Assembly (NCBI RefSeq): GCF_004310425.1
Contig: NZ_SIUB01000003.1
Span: 124,001 to 188,000, forward strand
Origin: Hansschlegelia quercus
GTDB lineage: Bacteria; Pseudomonadota; Alphaproteobacteria; Rhizobiales; Methylopilaceae
Direction: 5' to 3'
DNA length: 64,000 bases
Of this stretch, positions 47,523-58,646 are shown piece by piece; within the stretch, counting starts at the first letter, position 1; every line of letters begins with the position of its first letter. A program made the position numbers and the translations under genes. A model generated the notes under the pieces. That model ran no database searches. It was not told where the DNA came from and was given only the letters and a program-made list of their open reading frames with translations.

Positions 47523-47552
47523 CTTATAAGGTCGCGCGGCCTCAAAAGTCAA
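47523..47552 (-). promoter_or_regulatory. sigma-70-type promoter of rpmH-rnpA-yidC
   Basis: On the minus strand TTGACT (47552-47547) and TATAAG (47528-47523) are separated by 18 bases, close to the TTGACA/TATAAT consensus. Predicted transcription start is near 47516. Confidence 0.65.
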
Positions 47553-47660
47553 CGCGCGAGAGCAGCGGAGGTCGACCGGGCGGTTTGACGAAGCCCTTCT
47601 CCCGCCGCATCATCGGCGCGCTTCGAGTGGCGCGCTTCGCCCTGCCTCCGACCCGACGAG

Positions 47661-49133
47661 ATGACGAACACCGCGCCCTCAGCAGCAGCAACGACCGGAC
47701 GGCTTGGCCTTTCCGGCAAGCTGCTCGCGCTCACTGCGCTGTTCGTGATGGTCTCCGAAATTCTCATCTTCGTGCCGTCGGTCGCGAACTTCCGCCTGAA
47801 CTTCATCGACGACCAGGTGAACCGGGCCCGCACCGCGGCGCTGGCGCTCGACGCAGCCCCAGATGGCATGGTGGCCGAGCCGCTCGCGCGAAAGCTTCTG
47901 CGCAGCGTCGGGGCCAAGGCGCTCGCGATCAAGTCCGGCGACGCGCGCCGGCTGCTCGCGGTGGACGACATGCCGCACGAGGTCGCTGTGACGGTCGACC
48001 GGCGCCCTGCGGCAGGCGCCATGGCGATCCTCGACGCCTTCGACACGCTGATGAACGGCGACAAGCGCATCGCGCGTCTGGTCGCGCCAGCCGAGGATGC
48101 GGGCGAGCCCGGCGACACGCTCGACGTCGTGGTCGACGAGACCGAGCTGCGCCGCGCGATGGTGGCGTTCTCGGCCAACGTCCTTCTGGTTGCGCTGGCG
48201 ATCTCGCTGATCGCCGGCGGCCTGGTCTATCTCGCGCTCGACCTCATCATCGTGCGACCGGTCCGCCGGCTCACCGCCACGATGGTCGCCTTCGCCGAGG
48301 CGCCGGACGATGCGAGCCGGATCGTGGTGGCCTCCGGCCGGGCCGACGAGATTGGCGTCGCGGAAGCCGAGCTCGAGCGCATGCAGAGCGAGCTTCACGC
48401 GCAGCTCCAGCAGAAGTCCCGGCTGGCGGCGCTCGGCCTCGCGGTCAGCAAGATCAATCACGATCTGAGGAACCTGCTGGCCTCGGCGCAGCTCATGTCC
48501 GACAGACTGGGAACGGTCGCAGACCCGACGGTGCAGAAGCTCGCGCCCAAGCTGGTCGCGACGCTCGACCGGGCGATCAGCTTCTGCCAGTCGACGCTGT
48601 CCTATGGCGCCGCGCAGGAAACGCCGCCGCAGCGGCGGATGACCGGTTTCGACGAGATCGTGGAGGAGGTGCGCACCGCGCTCGGCTTGGCCGCCGGCGG
48701 CGGCCGGATCGGCTTCACCACCGCGATCGAGCGCGGCCTCGCCGTCGACGCGGACCCCGATCAGCTGTTCCGGGTCCTGCTCAACCTCGGCCGCAACGCC
48801 GCTCAGGCCTTCGAGAACCGCGGCGACCCCGACCCGGCGCGCGACCAGATCCGGATCTCCGGCCGTCGCGAGGGCGGCGTCGCGGTGATCGAGGTCTCCG
48901 ACACCGGGCCCGGCGTTTCACCGAAGGCGCGCGAAAGGATGTTCCAGCCGTTCCACGCCTCGACCAAGGCCGGCGGCTCGGGCCTCGGCCTCGCCATCGC
49001 CGACGAGCTCGTACGCGCCCACGGCGGCTCGATCGCGCTGGTCGACGGAACGATCGGCGCGACCTTCCGCATCACCATTCCCGACCGCCCGATCGACCTT
49101 CAGGCCCGCGTCCGCGAGCGCGCCCGCGCCTGA
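47661..49133 (+). CDS. sensor histidine kinase with HAMP-like linker
   Basis: Membrane-bound histidine kinase of 490 residues. Two transmembrane helices (LLALTALFVMVSEILIFVPSV; FSANVLLVALAISLIAGGLVYLALDLII) flank a periplasmic sensor of about 110 residues; then a HAMP-like segment (RPVRRLTATMVAFAEAP), the H box VSKINHDLRNLLASAQL with the phosphorylated His, N box LLNLGRNAAQAFEN, G1 VSDTGPGVS and G2 GGSGLGLAIADELVRAHGG. No response-regulator gene is adjacent, so it is an orphan kinase. It is divergent from rpmH. Confidence 0.92.
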   Translation: MTNTAPSAAATTGRLGLSGKLLALTALFVMVSEILIFVPSVANFRLNFIDDQVNRARTAALALDAAPDGMVAEPLARKLLRSVGAKALAIKSGDARRLLAVDDMPHEVAVTVDRRPAAGAMAILDAFDTLMNGDKRIARLVAPAEDAGEPGDTLDVVVDETELRRAMVAFSANVLLVALAISLIAGGLVYLALDLIIVRPVRRLTATMVAFAEAPDDASRIVVASGRADEIGVAEAELERMQSELHAQLQQKSRLAALGLAVSKINHDLRNLLASAQLMSDRLGTVADPTVQKLAPKLVATLDRAISFCQSTLSYGAAQETPPQRRMTGFDEIVEEVRTALGLAAGGGRIGFTTAIERGLAVDADPDQLFRVLLNLGRNAAQAFENRGDPDPARDQIRISGRREGGVAVIEVSDTGPGVSPKARERMFQPFHASTKAGGSGLGLAIADELVRAHGGSIALVDGTIGATFRITIPDRPIDLQARVRERARA

Positions 49134-49221
49134 TGTCAGGACATCACTCGCAGGCTTGCCAAGCAGATCGTCAGCGGCTAACACGTCGCCTCCGCCGGGG
49201 CTAAAGTCCCGAGCCGGCCGC

Positions 49222-49298
49222 GCGCCCGTAGCTCAGCTGGATAGAGCACCAGACTACGAATCTGGGGGTCAGAGGTTCGAATCCTTTCGGGCGCGCCA
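49222..49298 (+). tRNA. tRNA-Arg (anticodon ACG)
   Basis: 77 bases fold as a cloverleaf: acceptor GCGCCCG (49222-49228) with CGGGCGC (49288-49294), anticodon stem CCAGA/TCTGG with loop CTACGAA giving anticodon ACG, T arm AGAGG-TTCGAAT-CCTTT, discriminator G and encoded CCA (49296-49298). Complete. It borders the accessory stretch to 59.9 kb. Confidence 0.97.
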
Positions 49299-49561
49299 TT
49301 ATCTCATTGATTTAGAATATATTTTCTCGACTCCTGACCGACGCTCCGCGTCCTCGCTGCTGTTCGGCGGCGATTGCGGTCTGTTCGAGGATGAGGACAT
49401 GGCCGCTTTGCTCCACGAGCGGGGACGGTGCGACCGCAGCTCGACGGTTGGCGCCTGACCGTCCAGGGCCGCCGTACATTCCTGTTGGACTTCTATCGGC
49501 CGTTCCAGCTCTCGACGTTTCGTCTTGGATGGGGCGCAGAACGACCGCCGGCACTTGAGCT

Positions 49562-49813
49562 TCAGTCAGGCAGGTCGCCTGGCTTGATCAGGATCAAGCC
49601 GTCCTCCTCGAGTTCTCCGCGGCCGAATTTGGCGTTCGCGGCCTCGATCAAAACCAGATCGAAGGAGCGCTCCGTGTCGCCGATGGCGACAGCTTTTTGG
49701 AGAGCGTCTCGCGTGGCGAACACCTTCACGATCTCCTTCGTCTCCGCGTCGAAGAGGTCGAACTTGTAGCCAGCGGCGCTGGTTGCATCGTCGATAACCT
49801 CGCTCAATCGCAT
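49562..49813 (-). CDS. small hypothetical protein
   Basis: 83 residues beginning MRLSEVIDDATSAAGYKFDLFDAETKEIVKVFAT, with acidic character and a predicted alpha/beta make-up, no signal peptide and no membrane segment. ATG at 49811-49813. I recognise no domain. The 263 bases between the tRNA and this gene contain no convincing gene. Codon usage looks similar to that of the neighbours. Confidence 0.6.
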   Translation of the reverse strand: MRLSEVIDDATSAAGYKFDLFDAETKEIVKVFATRDALQKAVAIGDTERSFDLVLIEAANAKFGRGELEEDGLILIKPGDLPD

Positions 49814-49921
49814 AAGCTGATCCTCTGGTGATGGCCGGCTGGCGGCGCTCTTCCGCCGAGGCCAACGCTGTACGTCGTTATGAAGATCCGACGCTACCTC
49901 AGAAGGCGCGCCACACGCGCG

Positions 49922-51130
49922 TCATGGCCTCGGCAGCATGCGGTCGCTGATGATCCGGCGCTGGATCTCGCTCGTGCCTTCGAAAATTGTCGTCAGGCGC
50001 GCGTCGCGCCAATAGCGCTCTACTCTGCGCTCCGTGGTGTAGCCGTTCCCGCCATGCAGTTGCATGGCTTGGTTCGTGACCTTTACCGCCATCTCGGTCG
50101 CGAGCAGCTTCACCATTGCGGTCTCGCTCTCCGCAGGCTCCCCTTGATCCAGCAGGTGCGCCGCTTGTCGCCAGAAGGCGCGGGCTTGAGCGACCTCGGC
50201 TGCCATGTCGGCCAGCGCGAACCGGAGCGCCTGGAAGTCGCCGATCGCGCGCCCGAACTGCTCGCGCTCCTGAAGATAGGCCTGGGCGTCCTCCACCGCT
50301 GCGCGCGCCACGCCAACGGCCCGGGCCGCGGTGTGGACGCGCGCGATGTTCAGGCCGCGCTGAACCGAGGCGAACCCGCCGGAATCGGCGTCCGATCCAC
50401 CGTCGCCATAGAGACCGGTGAGCCGGTCGTTTTCGGGGACCCGAACCGCGTCGAGCGCGAGTTCGAAGGTGAGGAAGCCGTGATAGCCGATCTTGTCGAT
50501 GACCTTGGCCGTGATGCCTTCCGGAAAGGAACCCCTCTCCTTGACGACGAGAAAGGGCTCGAGGCCTGCGGAGCGCGGCTCGCCATCGTTCGGATCCCTT
50601 ACCCGCGCGAGCACCTCGATGAAGTCGGCTCCTTGGGCGAATCCAGCCCAGCGTTTTGTGCCGGTGAGGACCCAATGATCGCCATCGCGCACGGCGCGGG
50701 TCTGAACGCCTGCGAGATCGGAACCCGCTGTAGGTTCAGAGAGCGAAATCGATCCGATCCATTCGCCTCGGGCCGACCTTGCGAGCAGCGCCCTGCGGCG
50801 CTCGTCGTCGATGGTCTGGGTTCCGAGACCCTGGCCGCGCGCCAGGATCGAACCGACGGAGAGCCAAGCGCGTGAAAGCTCCTCGGAAACGAGGCAGTAT
50901 TCAAAGACGCCGAGCCCCATCCCCCCATGCTCGGCCGGGATCGTCAGTCCGAACCAACCCTTGGAGGCCATCTGGTCGATCAGTTCGCGCGGCATCTCGC
51001 CCTTTTGGGGGTCGAGCCGATCGGCGATCGGCAGCACCACGTCGCGGGCGAAGGTTCGGGCGTCCTCCATCAGCGCGACACGCGCCTCGGTCGCCCACGG
51101 TGACGGTAGGACAGGCGGCTCCGGCGCCAT
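49922..51130 (-). CDS. acyl-CoA dehydrogenase-family protein
   Basis: FAD-dependent acyl-CoA dehydrogenase. ASKGWFGLTIPAEHGGMGLG opens the helical domain, EWIGSISLSEPTAGSDLAG is the FAD/beta-domain signature, and LHGGNGYTTERRVERYWRDARLTTIFEGTSEIQRRII is the C-terminal signature with the catalytic Glu region. About 402 residues from ATG 51130; in-frame starts at 51172 and 51238 exist and none has a clear ribosome-binding site. The acyl substrate is unknown; with ccr in the same window an ethylmalonyl-pathway link is possible, but the length is shorter than known methylsuccinyl-CoA dehydrogenases. Confidence 0.87.
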   Translation of the reverse strand: MAPEPPVLPSPWATEARVALMEDARTFARDVVLPIADRLDPQKGEMPRELIDQMASKGWFGLTIPAEHGGMGLGVFEYCLVSEELSRAWLSVGSILARGQGLGTQTIDDERRRALLARSARGEWIGSISLSEPTAGSDLAGVQTRAVRDGDHWVLTGTKRWAGFAQGADFIEVLARVRDPNDGEPRSAGLEPFLVVKERGSFPEGITAKVIDKIGYHGFLTFELALDAVRVPENDRLTGLYGDGGSDADSGGFASVQRGLNIARVHTAARAVGVARAAVEDAQAYLQEREQFGRAIGDFQALRFALADMAAEVAQARAFWRQAAHLLDQGEPAESETAMVKLLATEMAVKVTNQAMQLHGGNGYTTERRVERYWRDARLTTIFEGTSEIQRRIISDRMLPRP

Positions 51131-51404
51131 GAATCCAGACTTCGACAAGGCGTGCTCCCGGGGCCAATTCATCTCGTGAGGGTTTGGGGCTCCACGATCG
51201 ACCGGCCATGAGACGCTCGTAGGCCCAGCTGGAGGCATCAGCGGCTGGCCTCACGCTGTTTAGCCGAACTGCCCGCACGGCTTAGACCGCCGTATGTCGA
51301 TGCAATGTGGGAGAAGCGGCTCGTCAGCCGTTTCCGCGCACCCGGTCGAATGAACCGGCGTTCGAGGGCTGCGGCATTTGAACTTGAACCGGCCTGGACG
51401 CTGC

Positions 51405-53216
51405 TCAGGCCACGGAAGCCGCTTGCGGCGGCAAGCCCGTCTTTTCAGCAGCGAACGCGAGGATCTCGTCGACCGCAAGCTCTGCGCCGTCGACGGCTAT
51501 CCGCCCCGGATTGGAGCATACGTTCACGGTGTAGCCCGCTCCTTGCAAGGCGCTTATGGCGACCGCGAGCGAAGATGGCGGCGAACTGCTGTCGTTCTCC
51601 GGTTCGCCGATCTCCCGGTGTCCCGTCGTTTTACGTCCAGCGGCTCGTTCCGAGGCTGACATGCCGAAAGGCGTCACGGACGCGTTGAACAGCGTCTCCG
51701 CTTCGCTCACCGGCATCGGCTTGCCGAAGTGATATCCCTGCCCGTAGGTGCATCCCTTCCTCGCCAGAAGGCGCGCCATTTCAGGCGACTCGACCCCCTC
51801 GGCGGTCGTCGCCACGTTCAGGGTCTTACCCAGAGCGACGATCATGCGAATGAGCTTGCGGCTTTCGGAGCTATGTTCTGCTCGCCGAATGAAGGAGCGA
51901 TCGATCTTGATCTTGTCGAACCGCAACTCTTGCAGCTTGGACAGACTGGAATAGCCGGTTCCGAAATCGTCGAGCGCGACGCTGATGCCGACGCTCCTCA
52001 GCTGATCCACGAAATCACGGGCCAGATTATCGATGATGACGGCGCCTTCAGTGATCTCGACCTCGAGGCGATTGGGCGGGAAGCCTGTCTGGGAGAGAAC
52101 CGCCATAAGCTTCAGCGCCAGCGTTCGATCATGGAGCTCGCCGGGTGAGATGTTGACGGCGAGGCGCGGCTTTGCCGTCCAGCTCTTCACCTGCTCGCAC
52201 GCCTGTCGCAGCACCCCCAACGTGAGGTTGGTGACGCATCCCAAACGCTCGGCCGCAGGAATGAACTCGACGGGCAGAAGGAGCCCCCGCCGGGGGTGAC
52301 GCCATCTCGCCAGGATCTCGAAACCGACGATGCGTCCGCCATTTAACTCAACGAGAGGCTGAAAGTACGGCACGAATGATCCGGCCGCGATCGATGTGCG
52401 GATCTCCAGATCCAGTGCGCGCTGCTCCTCGATCTCGTCTTCCATGCGCTGTTCAAAAAGGCGGAAACCGCCGCGTTCCTCATTCTTGGCGCGGTACAAG
52501 GCGATGTCTGCGAAGCGCAGGATGGCCTCGGCCTGCTGCGACGCGCTTGTCCGCATGGCGACGCCAAGGCTCGCCGATGTCGCGATGCAAATGTCATGAA
52601 GACTCGCGGGCGCAGCGAGACTCCGCGCCATCTTCTCCGCAAGCTGCGACGCCGCGCGCGCATCCTCGCAGTCCGGAACCAAAACGGCGAACTCGTCGCC
52701 TCCAAGGCGAGCCGCCAAGCCCTTCGCCGGCGTTAATGCGGACAGCCTCTCCGCCACGGTGCACAGGAGAACGTCGCCGGCTCCATGACCGTGCTGGTCG
52801 TTGACCGGCTTGAAGTTATCGACGTCCACAAGAACAAGAGCGAAATGTGCTCCGGGGTCGCCGCAAAGGCACTGCAGGGCCTCACTGAACCCACGACGGT
52901 TGGCCAAGCCTGTAAGAGAATCCCGGCGTGAAAGCGTCGAAGTCTCGGCTTCCGCCGCGCTCAGCCGCCGGAACATGGTCAGCAGCACGACAGTCGGAAT
53001 GAAGAGCGACGCTCCGGCAAACGCAGTCGACGTCAGCGCGAGCTGGAGACGATCCGAAAGATTTTCATAGACCCAGCCGAGAGCGGCGGAAAGTTGTCGA
53101 TCGACGAATTCCTGCCACGTGTAGCAGAGCATGAACGTCGACAGAAGAATTATCGCCATCAATCCAAGGATCGTGGCCGTAGGCGGAAGGATCGGGCGCG
53201 CGCGAACGGGTCTCAT
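51405..53216 (-). CDS. GGDEF-EAL cyclic-di-GMP signalling protein
   Basis: Membrane protein (about 603 residues) with two N-terminal transmembrane helices (ATILGLMAIILLSTFMLCY; SLFIPTVVLLTMF), a GGDEF domain with intact RLGGDEFAVLV and an EAL domain carrying EILAR (E-x-L-x-R), NISP, EITEG, DDFGTGYSS, KIDRSF and AEGVE. The canonical EAL is EIL here, and the QGY motif reads QGYHFGKP, so phosphodiesterase activity is plausible. No RxxD inhibitory site precedes GGDEF. A C-terminal extension of about 85 residues beyond the EAL domain matches nothing I recognise. ATG 53216 is used; TTG 53291 is an alternative. Confidence 0.9.
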   Translation of the reverse strand: MRPVRARPILPPTATILGLMAIILLSTFMLCYTWQEFVDRQLSAALGWVYENLSDRLQLALTSTAFAGASLFIPTVVLLTMFRRLSAAEAETSTLSRRDSLTGLANRRGFSEALQCLCGDPGAHFALVLVDVDNFKPVNDQHGHGAGDVLLCTVAERLSALTPAKGLAARLGGDEFAVLVPDCEDARAASQLAEKMARSLAAPASLHDICIATSASLGVAMRTSASQQAEAILRFADIALYRAKNEERGGFRLFEQRMEDEIEEQRALDLEIRTSIAAGSFVPYFQPLVELNGGRIVGFEILARWRHPRRGLLLPVEFIPAAERLGCVTNLTLGVLRQACEQVKSWTAKPRLAVNISPGELHDRTLALKLMAVLSQTGFPPNRLEVEITEGAVIIDNLARDFVDQLRSVGISVALDDFGTGYSSLSKLQELRFDKIKIDRSFIRRAEHSSESRKLIRMIVALGKTLNVATTAEGVESPEMARLLARKGCTYGQGYHFGKPMPVSEAETLFNASVTPFGMSASERAAGRKTTGHREIGEPENDSSSPPSSLAVAISALQGAGYTVNVCSNPGRIAVDGAELAVDEILAFAAEKTGLPPQAASVA

Positions 53217-53390
53217 TACGCGAGCCTGGAGGTAATTTGCTACTTTTCCGTTAGACGATTGGAGAAATTCCCGTCCTTGCTCCCCAACCAAGGATTACCG
53301 TCGCGCGTAGCCGCAGCCAGTCGAGGTCGAACGCCAGAATGCTACAAAAACCGAAGAGGCTTCGCAGGGTAGCAAGCGGGTCGGGAGACA

Positions 53391-53428
53391 GGAAACGGCG
53401 GAGGCCAGTTGGTCGTCTCCGCCGTTTC
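53391..53428 (-). terminator. hairpin terminator candidate
   Basis: On the minus strand GAAACGGCGGAG (53428-53417) pairs with CTCCGCCGTTTC (53403-53392), loop of 13 bases; the following tract is only moderately T-rich. It would end the small exported-protein gene at 53436-53729. Confidence 0.65.
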
Positions 53429-53435
53429 AATCAGC

Positions 53436-53729
53436 TTACTTGCCGGTCGTAGGCGTTTCGCTGTGGCCGCGAAGGTTCTTAGCCTGCTCGTCAGCGGTTC
53501 CCGCCGAGGTCGGCGTGTTGTCTTTCATCATGCCGGACGAACCGGAGCTCTTCATATCGCCCTGCATGCCAGGCGAGCCCTTCTTGTCCATGCCCGACGC
53601 GGGGCCTGAGCCAGCCTCAGATCCGGTCGTCGCGTTGTTCTCCTTGCCCGTCGCCTGAGCCATGGCGAAGCTGGTCGAAGCCGTGAGAATGGCGGCGGCG
53701 ACACCGGCGACGATTTTCTTGTGGGTCAT
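53436..53729 (-). CDS. small exported Met/Gly/Ser-rich protein
   Basis: 97 residues: a signal peptide (KIVAGVAAAILTASTSFAMAQA) followed by a low-complexity mature part rich in Gly, Ser, Met, Lys, Asp and Thr with repeated SGM/GM motifs (SGMDKKGSPGMQGDMKSSGS). ATG 53729 is used; the frame is open to 53774. Met-rich periplasmic proteins often bind copper, but this one has no His/Cys clusters, so I do not assign that. A terminator candidate follows. Confidence 0.65.
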   Translation of the reverse strand: MTHKKIVAGVAAAILTASTSFAMAQATGKENNATTGSEAGSGPASGMDKKGSPGMQGDMKSSGSSGMMKDNTPTSAGTADEQAKNLRGHSETPTTGK

Positions 53730-54172
53730 AACCTCTCCTGACGATCTTGGTTGAGGCGCGCTCGGATGGCGCACTGGCTCGTATTCGTGTTCCGCGCGGC
53801 TTTAGATCAGCCCCTTCCCAGCGGCTCGGGCGGAAAGAGATGCGCGCCGAGCCGCGGCGATCAAGGATGAGAGGCGCGCCGTCCATTCCGACGCTACCCA
53901 AGGCATCGGCAGCGACGGCCACCGCAACGGCTCATTGAGGCGACGGGCTCGGATCGGTGATCCTCATGGATGCGCAACTTATGCGGGTCGATGAGAGATT
54001 AACCCTTCATTAACCATGATTAGCTCAGCCTCGTTTAACGAGCGAGGTACTTCGATGCCGTCAAAACCGATGGTTGAGAAGGGCGACGGAGCGATCGTTA
54101 TGACAGCGCGCCCAACGCTTTGCTCGAAAGGACTTTCAGAGAAAACTTCGCGCAAGAACAAGGGAATATTCC
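53730..54172. other. intergenic regulatory region before the outer-membrane gene
   Basis: 443 bases between divergent genes. The first half is GC-rich with no recognisable gene. The second half contains a perfect CtrA-type box (53999-54013), further TTAA at 54035-54038, and a short open frame (54055-54192) overlapping the next gene start. No tRNA or known riboswitch seen. Confidence 0.6.
53999..54013. promoter_or_regulatory. CtrA-type box upstream of the outer-membrane beta-barrel gene
   Basis: TTAACCCTTCATTAA is an exact TTAA-N7-TTAA. It lies 160 bases before the GTG start of the beta-barrel gene and 42 bases before the short frame at 54055. CtrA regulates surface and polar genes in Caulobacter and many relatives. 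Confidence 0.6.
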
Positions 54173-54192
54173 GTGCGCATCATTGCACTTAG
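54055..54192 (+). CDS. possible 45-residue upstream ORF
   Basis: ATG 54055 has GAGG about eight bases upstream; the product starts MPSKPMVEKGDGAIVMTARP, is basic and ends inside the first codons of the beta-barrel gene (20-base overlap). It could be a leader peptide coupling translation of the outer-membrane protein, or chance. Nothing else supports it. Confidence 0.25.
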   Translation: MPSKPMVEKGDGAIVMTARPTLCSKGLSEKTSRKNKGIFRAHHCT

Positions 54193-55459
54193 TGCGGCGA
54201 TTCCCCTCGCTCTCGTTCTGGGCGCCACCGCCAAAGCCGATCAATCCGGGCGCGACACTGGTTCGCTGCCCGCGACGACGCGTTCGATCATCGACTCGCG
54301 ACCGTCCCAGCCCGTGGCTCCGACAGGGCCGGGGTCCGCCAGTCCGGAAGCGCCTTCGGCGAGCTCTCACGTCCTCGTTCCGAGCATCGTCCAGTCAATC
54401 CTCTTCGACGACAATATCTACGCCACCCGACGCAATAAGACGTCGGACTTCGCTTATGTCGTCCGGCCCGACCTCTCCTTCGCGGCGAGCGGCGCAAACT
54501 ATGGATTCCAGGCGAACGCCTTCGCAGAGCGCCGCCAATATTTCGAGCAGACCCGGGAGAGCCAGACGAACGCCGGCGCCTCGCTCGGCGGCACGTATCA
54601 GTTCACTCCGGATTCGCAGCTACAGGCGCGCGCATCCTATCTCCGGGGTCATGAGGAACGCGGCTCGGGCGAAGAAGCCTTCTTCCGGACCGATCGACCC
54701 ACCGCCTTCAATCAGTTCGACGGGGCCGTCGCGCTCAACAACCGCTACGGGCCGCTGTGGACGTCGCTTGGCCTGGCGGGCCTCTACGTCAATTACGAAA
54801 ACCCGAAGATTGGCGGCGTCACGATCGACCAAAGCTATCGAGACGGCGGGATCAGCGTCGCGAACGGGCGCGTCGGCTATGTGGTCGCTCCGCTCACCAG
54901 CGTGTTCGTCGAAGTCGCCGGGAACCGCCGCGACTTCAAGGAGGATTACTTCTCCTCGGACGGCTACCGGGTGGTGGGCGGCGTGCTGCTCGAACCTGGC
55001 CCCGGCGCGCGCGTGAAGGGCGAGGCGTGGGGCGGCTTCATGCGCCAGACCTATAAGGGCGCGACGCTGTCGAACATCTCGTCTTTCACCTATGGCGGCT
55101 CGCTGTCCTTCCTCGTCACGAACGATCTGACCTTTACGGTCGAAGGTCGACGCGAGGCCAAGGAATCGGGCCTCAATGGCGGCGTGAGCCTGATCGAATC
55201 ATATGGCGGAGGCCGGCTCGACTATCAGCTGATGCCGAACCTCTTCGTGGGCGGCGGTGTGACCTACCTCGTGGACTCGTTCAAGAACGCAGACCGCCGC
55301 GACCATTACTGGAGCCCGCTTGCGTCGCTTAAATACGTCGCCAGCAAGAACATCACGCTGGGACTGGAGTATCGGCGGCTCGCGTTCCACACCGATGATC
55401 CGCTGTCGTCGCAGTTCCAGCGCAACGTCGCTCTGGCGTCGGTGACGGCCCGCTTCTGA
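54173..55459 (+). CDS. outer-membrane beta-barrel protein (BBP2-like)
   Basis: Signal peptide (IIALSAAIPLALVLGATAKA) followed by a Pro/Ser-rich linker of about 45 residues and alternating amphipathic strands ending in Phe (VALASVTARF), the classic outer-membrane barrel signature. Segments such as ILFDDNIYATRRNKTSDFAY and LGLEYRRLAFHTDDPLSSQF fit the putative beta-barrel porin 2 family (PF10082), often found in surface-polysaccharide or secretion loci. 428 residues. GTG 54173 has AAGGGA upstream. It converges on the 973-residue repeat protein, with one terminator between. Confidence 0.82.
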   Translation: MRIIALSAAIPLALVLGATAKADQSGRDTGSLPATTRSIIDSRPSQPVAPTGPGSASPEAPSASSHVLVPSIVQSILFDDNIYATRRNKTSDFAYVVRPDLSFAASGANYGFQANAFAERRQYFEQTRESQTNAGASLGGTYQFTPDSQLQARASYLRGHEERGSGEEAFFRTDRPTAFNQFDGAVALNNRYGPLWTSLGLAGLYVNYENPKIGGVTIDQSYRDGGISVANGRVGYVVAPLTSVFVEVAGNRRDFKEDYFSSDGYRVVGGVLLEPGPGARVKGEAWGGFMRQTYKGATLSNISSFTYGGSLSFLVTNDLTFTVEGRREAKESGLNGGVSLIESYGGGRLDYQLMPNLFVGGGVTYLVDSFKNADRRDHYWSPLASLKYVASKNITLGLEYRRLAFHTDDPLSSQFQRNVALASVTARF

Positions 55460-55471
55460 TCATGACGCGCG

Positions 55472-55502
55472 AAAGGCGGGCGGCTTTCGCCGCCCGCCTT
55501 TT
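55472..55502. terminator. bidirectional terminator between the barrel and repeat-protein genes
   Basis: AAAGGCGGGCGGC (55472-55484), loop TTTC, GCCGCCCGCCTTT (55489-55501) then T: a 13-pair perfect stem with T runs on both strands. It serves both convergent genes. Confidence 0.93.
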
Positions 55503-55522
55503 AGTCTGGCGCCCGTCTGGGA

Positions 55523-58444
<2,922 letters not shown>

Positions 58445-58646
58445 TGCAGTCTCCCTTCTATGAGACTGCTGAACCCTCCGCGGGATGTTTTCGTTTTATG
58501 CAACTTAATCGTGTGGTAATCGGATGTTATAGATCTCCCGCGGCAGATTAGAAAAAATTTCATAAAACTTTATAGTAATTCGCCTTGCTCCGCTTGGACG
58601 CGCCATTCATCTCACGCATTAGCAAGCTTGCTAAGCGTCGCGCGGC
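58445..58646. promoter_or_regulatory. AT-rich promoter region of the repeat-protein gene
   Basis: 202 non-coding bases clearly more AT-rich than the rest of the window (for example the A/T runs at 58549-58580). It contains TTAATCGTGTGGTAA at 58505-58519, i.e. TTAA-N7-GTAA, one base off the CtrA box, about 60 bases before the start of the repeat protein. No gene is visible. Confidence 0.5.

Noticed and set aside
47021-49204. 727-codon plus-strand frame across rpmH, rnpA and the histidine kinase
   Set aside because: Out of frame with the recognisable kinase motifs, and it has the Arg-rich composition of a shadow frame.
49299-49561. Integration-site duplication or integrase after tRNA-Arg
   Set aside because: No copy of the tRNA 3' end and no recombinase-like frame was found in the window.
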